Assembly (NCBI GenBank): GCA_002841035.1
Contig: PHDR01000145.1
Location: 1 to 7,059, forward strand
Length of the DNA: 7,059 bases
Direction: 5' to 3'
Source of the DNA: Bacteroidetes bacterium HGW-Bacteroidetes-12
GTDB lineage: Bacteria > Bacteroidota > Bacteroidia > Flavobacteriales_E > Vicingaceae
Part shown: positions 1-5,576 of the stretch, piece after piece
Numbering within the stretch: position 1 is the stretch's first letter
How the letters are laid out: each line of letters begins with the position of its first letter
Notes under the pieces: generated by a model
The model's database searches: none
What the model was told of the DNA's origin: nothing
Seen by the model: only the letters and a program-made list of their open reading frames with translations
Made by a program: the position numbers and the translations under genes

Positions 1-1
1 T

Positions 2-196
2 ATCGAGGTAATAGAAACTCTTGTTTTTGACCGTTGGGGAGAAGTGGTTTTTGAAGGGTACCAATTAGATTCAAAATGGGATGGTGTTTATAAAGGCACA
101 TTAGCTAAAACTGAGGTTTATTCCTATAAAATTAGAGCAAGAGATATATTTGGTGAATGGCATGAATTTATTGGTAAGGTAAATTTACTGAAATAA
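2..196 (+). CDS. C-terminal end of a T9SS type B cargo protein (gliding motility-associated C-terminal domain)
   Basis: Only the last 64 codons are present; the gene begins before the window. The frame reads through an (F)DRWGEVVFE segment, then WDGVYKG, then VYSYKIRARDIFGEWHEF, and ends GKVNLLK. This order (aromatic-x-RWG, WDG-x-Y-x-G, a VYxYxI strand, a closing G-x-V-x-L-hydrophobic-K strand) is the hallmark of the type B C-terminal sorting domain, found on large adhesins and other surface proteins of gliding Bacteroidota. In that family the domain directs a protein already exported by Sec through the outer membrane by the type IX secretion system. The passenger portion, and so the protein's actual job, lies outside the window. 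A strong terminator follows 19 bases after the stop, so it does not share a transcript with the next gene. Confidence 0.88.
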   Translation: MEVIETLVFDRWGEVVFEGYQLDSKWDGVYKGTLAKTEVYSYKIRARDIFGEWHEFIGKVNLLK

Positions 197-215
197 CAAT
201 AAAATTATCTTGTTC

Positions 216-253
216 AAAAAAGCCATAGGATTTATAAATCCTATGGCTTTTTT
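216..253 (+). terminator. Rho-independent terminator, perfect 38-base palindrome
   Basis: The left half is A6 then GCCATAGGATTT, and the right half is its exact reverse complement ending in T6. The stem can pair right up to its AT-rich centre, so the real loop will be about four bases. Because it carries an A-tract on one side and a T-tract on the other, it could stop transcription in either direction. Here it closes the T9SS cargo gene. Confidence 0.9.
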
Positions 254-286
254 GATTTATTTTTAGAGTTAATATGCGTAATATTG
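251..286 (+). promoter_or_regulatory. Weak candidate promoter for the M20 dipeptidase gene
   Basis: A TTTG at 251-254 and a TAATATTG at 279-286 resemble the Bacteroidota -33 and -7 boxes (TAnnTTTG). There is one mismatch in the -7 box, and the 24-base gap is longer than usual. It would give a short leader of about 15-20 bases before the ATG at 309. A promoter must exist here because the preceding terminator isolates the gene, but these exact boxes are only a guess. Confidence 0.25.
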
Positions 287-308
287 GAGTCTAATAAAAT
301 CATATATT

Positions 309-1709
309 ATGTCAGAAAAAAAAGCTTCCATCAATAATTATATTGTAGCAAATAAACAACGATTCTTAGATGAACTTATTGAGTTATTAAAAATCCCATC
401 AATAAGTGCCGATTCTAGCTACAACAAAGACACCTTAAAAACTGCCGAAGAAGTTGCGAAAAGACTAAAAGAAGCAGGTGCTGAGAATATAGAAATTTGT
501 CCTACAAAAAAACATCCAATAGTGTATGCCGATAAAATAATTAATGAAAAACTACCAACCGTTTTAGTTTATGGACATTACGATGTTCAACCACCAGACC
601 CGTTAAATTTATGGACTTCTCCACCTTTTGAACCAGTAATTAAAAAAACAGAAATACATCCTGAAGGAGCAATTTTTGCAAGAGGAGCTTGTGATGATAA
701 AGGACAAATGTATATGCATATCAAAGCATTTGAAGTGATGATGAAAACAAATTCACTTGCTTGCAATGTGAAGTTTATGATAGAAGGTGAAGAAGAAATA
801 GGCTCAGAAAACTTAGGCACTTACGTAAAAGAAAACATAAAAAAACTCAAGGCAGATGTTATTTTAATTTCAGATACAGGAATAATTGCCAATGACATTC
901 CGTCTATTACGGTTGGATTGAGGGGCTTAGCTTATATGGAAGTTGAAGTTACAGGCCCAAACAGAGATTTACATTCCGGTTTATATGGTGGGGCTGTTGG
1001 GAATCCAATAAACATTTTGTGCGAAATGATTACCAAGTTAAAAGATGATAAAAACAGTATCACAATTCCTGGTTTTTATGATAAAGTAGAAATAATTAGT
1101 ACAGAAGAAAGAGCTGAAATGGCAAAAGCTCCTTTTAATTTAGACGATTACAAAAAATCTATTGGATTGACAGATATTGATGGAGAAGTAGGATATACTA
1201 CCAATGAAAGAAATTCAATCAGACCTACTTTAGATGTAAATGGAATATGGGGAGGCTATACTGGCGAAGGAGCAAAAACTGTTTTACCTTCAAAAGCCTA
1301 CGCTAAAATCTCAATGCGATTAGTCCCTCACCAAGATTCTGAAGAAATTTCAACACTTTTTACTGCTTATTTTAAATCCATTGCCCCTCCTTCTGTTACA
1401 GTAAAAGTTACAGCTCATCATGGAGGGACTCCTTATGTTACACCAACAGATTTTTCGGGTTATGTTGCTGCAAAAAATGCAATGGAAGAAACATTTGGTA
1501 AAACACCTATTCCTGTTAGAAGTGGAGGAAGTATTCCTATTGTAGCACTGTTTGAACAAGAATTAGGTTTAAAATCTGTATTAATGGGTTTTGGTTTAGA
1601 TTCTGACGCTATTCACTCACCAAATGAACATTATGGAATATTTAATTATATAAAAGGAATAGAAACCATTCCTTTGTTTTTTGAACATTTTTCTAGGTTA
1701 AGTAATTAA
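309..1709 (+). CDS. M20 family metallopeptidase (cytosolic dipeptidase, carnosinase/CNDP2-like)
   Basis: A 466-residue protein with the full di-zinc M20 fold and no signal peptide, so probably cytoplasmic, cleaving dipeptides or short peptides. By comparison with human CNDP2 the active site is complete: His90 in GHYDVQP (zinc) with Asp92 beside it, Asp129 in GACDDKGQ (bridging zinc ligand), the Glu162-Glu163 pair in EGEEEIGS (general base and zinc ligand), Asp189 in ISDT, and His436 in DAIHSPNEH. His222 in DLHSG begins the inserted dimerisation domain (roughly residues 205-370); in relatives this His reaches the partner subunit's active site. Length is normal for the family. The ATG at 309 is the first good start after the terminator. 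The stop TAA (1707-1709) overlaps the next gene's ATG by one base, so the pair is probably co-transcribed. The exact substrate cannot be read from the sequence. Confidence 0.93.
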   Translation: MSEKKASINNYIVANKQRFLDELIELLKIPSISADSSYNKDTLKTAEEVAKRLKEAGAENIEICPTKKHPIVYADKIINEKLPTVLVYGHYDVQPPDPLNLWTSPPFEPVIKKTEIHPEGAIFARGACDDKGQMYMHIKAFEVMMKTNSLACNVKFMIEGEEEIGSENLGTYVKENIKKLKADVILISDTGIIANDIPSITVGLRGLAYMEVEVTGPNRDLHSGLYGGAVGNPINILCEMITKLKDDKNSITIPGFYDKVEIISTEERAEMAKAPFNLDDYKKSIGLTDIDGEVGYTTNERNSIRPTLDVNGIWGGYTGEGAKTVLPSKAYAKISMRLVPHQDSEEISTLFTAYFKSIAPPSVTVKVTAHHGGTPYVTPTDFSGYVAAKNAMEETFGKTPIPVRSGGSIPIVALFEQELGLKSVLMGFGLDSDAIHSPNEHYGIFNYIKGIETIPLFFEHFSRLSN

Positions 1710-2179
1710 TGAATAAAAAAACATCCATACATTATTTTCTGCCTTTTATAGTTATTATTAGCTTTTTTTTATCTAGTTGTATTCAGTATAAAGAAGTTAA
1801 AGTAATTCAAATTCAACGTGTTGGTGTAAAATCATTTTCTATTACTGAGATTAATTTTTTTGTAAACATTCAAATTGAAAACCCTAATAATTATAAAATA
1901 AGCATTACTGATGGAGATTTAGATTTATATATTAAAGACAAAAAAATTGGTAAAACCATTTTACAAAACAAACTTATACTCCCAAAAAAATCAAATGAGA
2001 TTCATGAAATACTAATTTCCACACCGCTAAAAGATGCTTTAAGTGGAACAACTCCTTTTATTTTAGGGATAATTGGCAAAAAAAATGTTCTTATTCATGT
2101 GCAAGGAGAAATAAAAGCTAAAGCCAAAGGAATAGTAAAAAAAATACCAGTTGATTTTAAAGAAAATGTGGCTTTATAA
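1709..2179 (+). CDS. Small lipoprotein with LEA14-like (LEA type 2) domain
   Basis: A 156-residue protein. Residues 1-23 form a lipoprotein signal: NKK positive end, a hydrophobic stretch, and the lipobox LSSC with Cys24 as the lipid-bearing residue. It should sit in the inner or outer membrane facing the periplasm. The rest is a single beta-rich domain with the IENPNNY element (residues 57-62) typical of the LEA_2/WHy fold, known in proteins linked to desiccation or stress protection and also in bacterial lipoproteins of unknown role. No catalytic residues are visible. Its ATG shares one base with the stop of the M20 peptidase (TAATG), a layout that favours translational coupling. Whether the two act together is unknown. 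The 3' end meets the trmH gene head-on with only four bases between stop codons. Confidence 0.8.
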   Translation: MNKKTSIHYFLPFIVIISFFLSSCIQYKEVKVIQIQRVGVKSFSITEINFFVNIQIENPNNYKISITDGDLDLYIKDKKIGKTILQNKLILPKKSNEIHEILISTPLKDALSGTTPFILGIIGKKNVLIHVQGEIKAKAKGIVKKIPVDFKENVAL

Positions 2180-2183
2180 GAAA

Positions 2184-2855
2184 TTATAGCGTTTTTAAAA
2201 AAGCTCTTTCAATAGCTTCGCCTCGTTTAATGACTTTTTTTGTCCATTGAATTAGCTGAATTACTTTTTCCTCTTCGGTAAGTTGCCAATCAATAGTTGA
2301 TTCATGTAATCTTTTGGTTACTTCGTATAAACAAATCGCTGCAGACACAGAAATATTCAAACTTTCAGTAAACCCAACCATAGGAATTTTTACAAGTTCA
2401 TCTGCATTAGATAAGGCTATCTTAGAAAGCCCCTCTTTCTCTGTTCCAAATAATAAAGCAAATTTATTATCAATAGGAATATTTTGAATGGAATAATTTA
2501 TTGCGTGGGGTGAAGTTGCATAAATCTTATACCCTTTATTTTTCAATGCATTTATACAAGAAAGTGTATTATTTTCAAGCTCATTATATTTGTTTATGTT
2601 GATCCATTTTGAAGCACCTTGCACTACTTTTGGATTAACATTGTATGTATTTCTATTTTCAATAATATGAACATCTTGAATTCCAAAAACATCACAACTT
2701 CGCAGAACTGCACTAGCATTTTGAGGCTGAAAAATATCTTCTAAAATGACTGTGCAATGTTGCGTACGTTCATTTATTGTTTTTAGAAACAGTTCCTTTT
2801 TATTTTCAGAAATGAATGTTAAAAGATGTTCTAATAATTTTTTTTCGTAGGTCAT
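2184..2855 (-). CDS. trmH: TrmH/SpoU-family RNA 2'-O-methyltransferase (probable tRNA Gm18 methyltransferase)
   Basis: A 223-residue protein of the SPOUT class, which transfers a methyl group from S-adenosylmethionine to a ribose 2'-OH. All three SpoU motifs are present: motif 1 NASAVLRSCDVFG (residues 46-58, Asn46 and the catalytic-type Arg52), motif 2 LLFGTEKEGLS (134-144, Glu141), and motif 3 IPMVGFTESLNISVSAA (157-173, Asn167), which form the trefoil knot and SAM site. A helical N-terminal segment and a Glu/Trp/Lys-rich C-terminal helix (about 190-222) fit TrmH better than the larger rRNA enzyme RlmB. Assignment to tRNA G18 is from family resemblance; a different RNA target is possible. 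The ATG at 2855 lies just below the HU terminator, so it has almost no leader. The gene converges with the LEA lipoprotein gene. Confidence 0.88.
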   Translation of the reverse strand: MTYEKKLLEHLLTFISENKKELFLKTINERTQHCTVILEDIFQPQNASAVLRSCDVFGIQDVHIIENRNTYNVNPKVVQGASKWININKYNELENNTLSCINALKNKGYKIYATSPHAINYSIQNIPIDNKFALLFGTEKEGLSKIALSNADELVKIPMVGFTESLNISVSAAICLYEVTKRLHESTIDWQLTEEEKVIQLIQWTKKVIKRGEAIERAFLKTL

Positions 2856-2859
2856 GGTA

Positions 2860-2867
2860 CAAAAATA
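2860..2867 (-). promoter_or_regulatory. Candidate -7 box for trmH inside the HU terminator T-tract
   Basis: On the - strand 2867-2860 reads TATTTTTG, an exact match to TAnnTTTG. Transcription would start at or next to the trmH ATG, giving a leaderless or near-leaderless message. No TTG is found at the expected -33 distance, and a T-rich terminator tail can produce such a match by chance, so support is weak. Confidence 0.28.
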
Positions 2868-2868
2868 A

Positions 2869-2903
2869 AAAAAGCTTTCCTTAATAAATAAAGAAAGCTT
2901 TTT
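2869..2903 (-). terminator. Rho-independent terminator of the HU gene
   Basis: An 11-base perfect stem (AAAAAGCTTTC at 2869-2879 pairing with GAAAGCTTTTT at 2893-2903) encloses a 13-base loop. On the - strand the hairpin runs into a T-rich tail (complement of 2861-2873). It lies 21 bases beyond the HU stop codon and ends 13 bases before the trmH start, so it should separate most HU transcription from trmH. Confidence 0.8.
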
Positions 2904-2924
2904 AAAGAAAATGAAAGAAGGTTT

Positions 2925-3197
2925 TTATTTAACTGAAGTAGCTAATTTAGAACCAGCTTTAAATTTAGCTACTTTTTTTGCAGCAATTTTAATTTCTTTT
3001 CCAGTTTGTGGATTTCTACCAACTCTTGCATTTCTTTTAGCAACAGACCAAGTTCCAAAACCAATAAGTGTTACGTTGTCATTTTTTTTCAATGATTTAG
3101 TAATGGTTCCAGTAATAGCTTCTAAAGCAGATTTTGCATTTGTTTTAGATAGTTTTGCCTCTTTTGCGATGGCATCAATTAATTGTGCTTTGTTCAT
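2925..3197 (-). CDS. hup: HU-family histone-like DNA-binding protein
   Basis: A 90-residue protein, the standard HU length. Helices at the N-terminus (MNKAQLIDAIAKEAKLSK) are followed by the VTLIGFGTW turn (42-50) and the DNA-gripping arm AKRNARVGRNPQTGKEI (53-69), with Pro63 at the arm tip where HU/IHF proteins wedge into bent DNA. It acts as a dimer in the nucleoid, bending and compacting DNA without strict sequence need. The ATG at 3197 gives the canonical MNKAQLIDAIA start. It is a single-gene unit, with its own promoter upstream and a terminator downstream. It is divergent from groES across a shared 319-base control region. Confidence 0.95.
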   Translation of the reverse strand: MNKAQLIDAIAKEAKLSKTNAKSALEAITGTITKSLKKNDNVTLIGFGTWSVAKRNARVGRNPQTGKEIKIAAKKVAKFKAGSKLATSVK

Positions 3198-3240
3198 AAT
3201 TTTTAAATATTAGGTTAGTACTTTTTCGATTAACTGTAAA

Positions 3241-3269
3241 CAAATATAGATGATTTTATTAATTTACAA
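3241..3269 (-). promoter_or_regulatory. Promoter of the HU gene (Bacteroidota housekeeping type)
   Basis: On the - strand TTG at 3269-3267 and TATATTTG at 3248-3241 are separated by 18 bases. This is an exact match to the Bacteroidota -7 consensus TAnnTTTG with a -33 TTG at an acceptable distance. Transcription would begin near 3236, leaving a leader of roughly 40 bases that is A/T-rich and has no Shine-Dalgarno sequence. Confidence 0.7.
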
Positions 3270-3451
3270 GATTAATTTGAATATAAATTTGCGTTTTGTT
3301 GATAAATTAGTGCTTTTGTTAATACCAATTAATTCTTTTATGAAATATGCAAATGAAAATATGTCAGTAAGAAAAGAAATGCAACCAATAATAAAGTCGG
3401 TATCCAATATTAGTTCTGTAAAAATGTCACTAAAATAGTTGTTAAAGTCTA

Positions 3452-3468
3452 TTGGCACAACTTATGAC
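3452..3468 (+). promoter_or_regulatory. Candidate groESL promoter, sigma-54-like -24/-12 element
   Basis: TTGGCACAACTTATGAC keeps the TGGCAC block of a sigma-54 -24 box, and at the right spacing has ATGAC where TTGCW is expected (TG shared). A start near 3478-3480 would give a leader of about 40 bases before the groES ATG. A housekeeping pair (-33 TTG with TAnnTTTG) is not visible in this position. The -12 half is a poor match, so the site may instead serve another stress sigma factor. Confidence 0.35.
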
Positions 3469-3516
3469 AAATGAGAGTTCTGTTAAATAAATTATTAACC
3501 CATAAAATTTATAAAT

Positions 3517-3792
3517 ATGTCATTAAAAATTAAACCACTAGCAGACAGAGTAATTATTGAACCTGCTGCTGCAGAAGAGAAAACGGCTGGAGGTATTATT
3601 ATTCCAGATACAGCAAAAGAAAAACCACAAAAAGGAAAAGTAATGGCAGTTGGAACTGGAAAAAAAGATGAGCCAATGACCGTTAAAAAAGGGGACGTTG
3701 TTCTTTATGGTAAATATGCTGGAACAGAAATTACTGTTGAAGGAAAAGATTATTTAATAATGAAAGAATCTGATATTTACGCAATAGTTTAA
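3517..3792 (+). CDS. groES: Co-chaperonin GroES (10 kDa)
   Basis: A 91-residue protein that forms the seven-subunit lid of the GroEL folding chamber in the cytoplasm. It opens with the conserved LKPLADRV-type strand (IKPLADRVIIEP, 5-16). The mobile loop that docks on GroEL spans about residues 17-34 with its GGIIIP hydrophobic anchor at 25-30. The middle shows GKVMAVGTG (40-48) and the KKGDVVLYGKYAGTEI strand (57-72), and it ends in the DYLIMKESDIYAIV barrel closure. Length and motifs are normal. It is the first gene of the groES-groEL operon, with 70 bases to groEL and no terminator between. No HrcA/CIRCE operator is seen upstream. Confidence 0.98.
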   Translation: MSLKIKPLADRVIIEPAAAEEKTAGGIIIPDTAKEKPQKGKVMAVGTGKKDEPMTVKKGDVVLYGKYAGTEITVEGKDYLIMKESDIYAIV

Positions 3793-3862
3793 CCTTTATT
3801 CTAATCAATAATTAGCATCAAGACATAAAAACAATAGTACTAATTTAAAAATATAAAGAAAA

Positions 3863-5503
3863 ATGGCAAAAGATATAAAATTTGAAATAGAAGCCAGAAA
3901 TGGTTTAAAAGCAGGTGTTGATAAATTAGCGAATGCGGTAAAAGTAACATTAGGTCCAAAAGGAAGAAATGTAATAATTGATAAAAAATTTGGGGCACCT
4001 CACGTAACAAAAGATGGAGTTACTGTAGCTAAAGAAATTGAATTAAAAGATCCTATTGAAAATATGGGAGCTCAAATGGTTAAAGAAGTGGCTAGCAAAA
4101 CAGCCGATGATGCTGGTGACGGAACAACAACAGCAACCATTTTAGCTCAATCTATCATCACATCAGGGTTAAAAAATGTGGCTGCAGGTGCAAATCCAAT
4201 GGATTTGAAAAGAGGTATTGACAAAGCCGTTGCCGCTGTTGTTGCTGAATTAAAAACCATTTCGAAAAAAGTTGGCAACGACAATGAAAAAATTAGACAA
4301 GTAGCTACTGTTTCTTCAAACAATGATGAAACTATAGGAAAACTAATTGCTCAAGCAATGGAAAAAGTAAAAGCAGAAGGAGTAATTACTGTGGAGGAAG
4401 CTAAAGGAACAGAAACTTATGTTGATATTGTGGAGGGAATGCAATTTGACAGAGGCTATCTTTCTCCTTATTTTGTTACAGATGCCGAAAAAATGATTGT
4501 AGAAATGAGTAATCCTTACATATTAATTTATGACAAAAAAATTACTGGAATGAAGGATTTGTTGCCAATATTGGAACCAGTTGCTCAATCAGGAAAGCCA
4601 TTATTAATAATTGCAGAAGATGTTGAAGGAGAAGCATTAGCAACTCTAGTAGTTAATAAAATTAGGGCTGGTTTAAAAATTGCGACTGTTAAAGCACCTG
4701 GTTTTGGTGATCGAAGAAAAGCCATGTTGGAAGATATTGCTGTATTAACAGGCGGCACGCTAATTTCAGAAGAACAAGGCTTTAAGTTAGAAAATGCGAC
4801 CATTGATATGCTTGGAACAGCTGAAAAAATAACTATCGACAAAGACAATACTACAATTGTAAATGGAGCTGGAAAAAAAGCGGATATTAAAGCAAGAATA
4901 GAACAAATTAAAGCTCAAATTAAAACAACTACATCTGATTACGATAAAGAAAAACTTCAAGAGCGCTTAGCAAAATTATCTGGTGGAGTTGCTGTTCTTT
5001 ATGTTGGAGCAACAACTGAATCAGAAATGAAAGAGAAAAAAGACAGGGTTGACGATGCCTTGGCTGCAACAAAAGCTGCTGTTGAAGAAGGAATTGTTCC
5101 AGGTGGAGGAGTTGCTTTGATAAGAGCCGAAAAAGGATTGAAAGGATTAAAGGGTGTTAATGAAGATGAAAATACGGGTATCGCTATAGTTAGAAGAGCT
5201 TTAGAAGAACCTTTGCGTCAAATAATAATAAATGCTGGTGGTGAAGGAGCTGTTGTTGTTCAAAAAATTAGAGAGGGTAAGGATGATTTTGGATACAACG
5301 CAAGAACTGAAGAATACACAAATATGTATAAAGCAGGAATTATTGACCCAACAAAAGTAACTCGCATTGCATTAGAAAACGCTGCATCTATAGCTGCCTT
5401 ATTATTAACTACCGAATGTGTGATTACTGACGAGCCTGAGCAAGAAGGAGCAGCAATGCCTCCAATGGGTGGAATGGGGGGAGGAATGGGAGGAATGATG
5501 TAA
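3863..5503 (+). CDS. groEL: Chaperonin GroEL (60 kDa, Hsp60)
   Basis: A 546-residue chaperonin subunit that forms the double-ring ATP-driven folding machine closed by GroES. ATP-site elements are intact: LGPKGRN (30-36), Asp51 in TKDGVTVA, GDGTTT with Asp86 (85-90), and Asp398 in VDDALAAT, the residue needed for ATP hydrolysis. The signature AAVEEGIVPGGG lies at 405-416. The apical domain (about 190-375) carries the YLSPYFVTD and LEPVAQSGKPLLIIAEDVEGEAL segments. The tail is the usual Gly-Met repeat (GGMGGGMGGMM), which lines the cavity floor. It starts at ATG 3863 with an A-rich leader (AAAGAAAA) instead of a Shine-Dalgarno site. A terminator lies 22 bases after the stop. Nothing suggests an unusual paralogue. 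Confidence 0.99.
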   Translation: MAKDIKFEIEARNGLKAGVDKLANAVKVTLGPKGRNVIIDKKFGAPHVTKDGVTVAKEIELKDPIENMGAQMVKEVASKTADDAGDGTTTATILAQSIITSGLKNVAAGANPMDLKRGIDKAVAAVVAELKTISKKVGNDNEKIRQVATVSSNNDETIGKLIAQAMEKVKAEGVITVEEAKGTETYVDIVEGMQFDRGYLSPYFVTDAEKMIVEMSNPYILIYDKKITGMKDLLPILEPVAQSGKPLLIIAEDVEGEALATLVVNKIRAGLKIATVKAPGFGDRRKAMLEDIAVLTGGTLISEEQGFKLENATIDMLGTAEKITIDKDNTTIVNGAGKKADIKARIEQIKAQIKTTTSDYDKEKLQERLAKLSGGVAVLYVGATTESEMKEKKDRVDDALAATKAAVEEGIVPGGGVALIRAEKGLKGLKGVNEDENTGIAIVRRALEEPLRQIIINAGGEGAVVVQKIREGKDDFGYNARTEEYTNMYKAGIIDPTKVTRIALENAASIAALLLTTECVITDEPEQEGAAMPPMGGMGGGMGGMM

Positions 5504-5525
5504 TTCCTTTTCTCTAACAACCAAT

Positions 5526-5563
5526 AAAAAACGCCTTGATAAAATTTTATCAAGGCGTTTTTT
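5526..5563. terminator. Bidirectional terminator between groEL and the SPOR-repeat gene, perfect 38-base palindrome
   Basis: The left half is A6 then CGCCTTGATAAAA and the right half is its exact reverse complement ending in T6, centred on AAAATTTT. It starts 22 bases beyond the groEL stop and ends 13 bases before the stop of the convergent gene. A T-tract follows the hairpin on both strands, so it can serve both genes. Confidence 0.92.
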
Positions 5564-5576
5564 ATTTCTTAAAGTC

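Larger units (their letters stand above)
3198..3516. other. Divergent control region between HU and groESL
   Basis: A very AT-rich 319-base stretch with no convincing gene. It contains the HU promoter (3241-3269) and, near the right end, the candidate groESL promoter (about 3452-3468). Overlapping short frames exist on both strands (3250-3438 +, 3264-3458 -), but their products are Ile/Phe/Leu/Lys-rich with no recognisable motif, as expected from AT-rich DNA. A TAAATTTG at 3284-3291 on the + strand matches a -7 box but has no TTG upstream. No CIRCE operator is visible. The word ATGTCAnTAA occurs at 3361, 3424 and, as the true groES start, at 3517. Confidence 0.7.

Noticed and set aside
2911..3213. 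100-codon + strand frame opposite the HU gene
   Set aside because: It is the complement of an unmistakable HU coding sequence; its hydrophobic product is a strand shadow.
3250..3458. Small overlapping frames on both strands between HU and groES (62 and 64 codons)
   Set aside because: Products are Ile/Leu/Phe/Lys-rich without known motifs. They overlap each other on opposite strands and intrude on the HU promoter, as expected from AT-rich non-coding DNA.
3439..3516. CIRCE operator before groES
   Set aside because: No TTAGCACTC / GAGTGCTAA pair is present; the single GGCAC and GAG fragments do not form an inverted repeat.
3790..3862. Small inverted repeat CTAAT...ATTAG between groES and groEL
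   Set aside because: Only five AT-rich pairs and no T-tract; not a terminator, so groES and groEL remain one operon.
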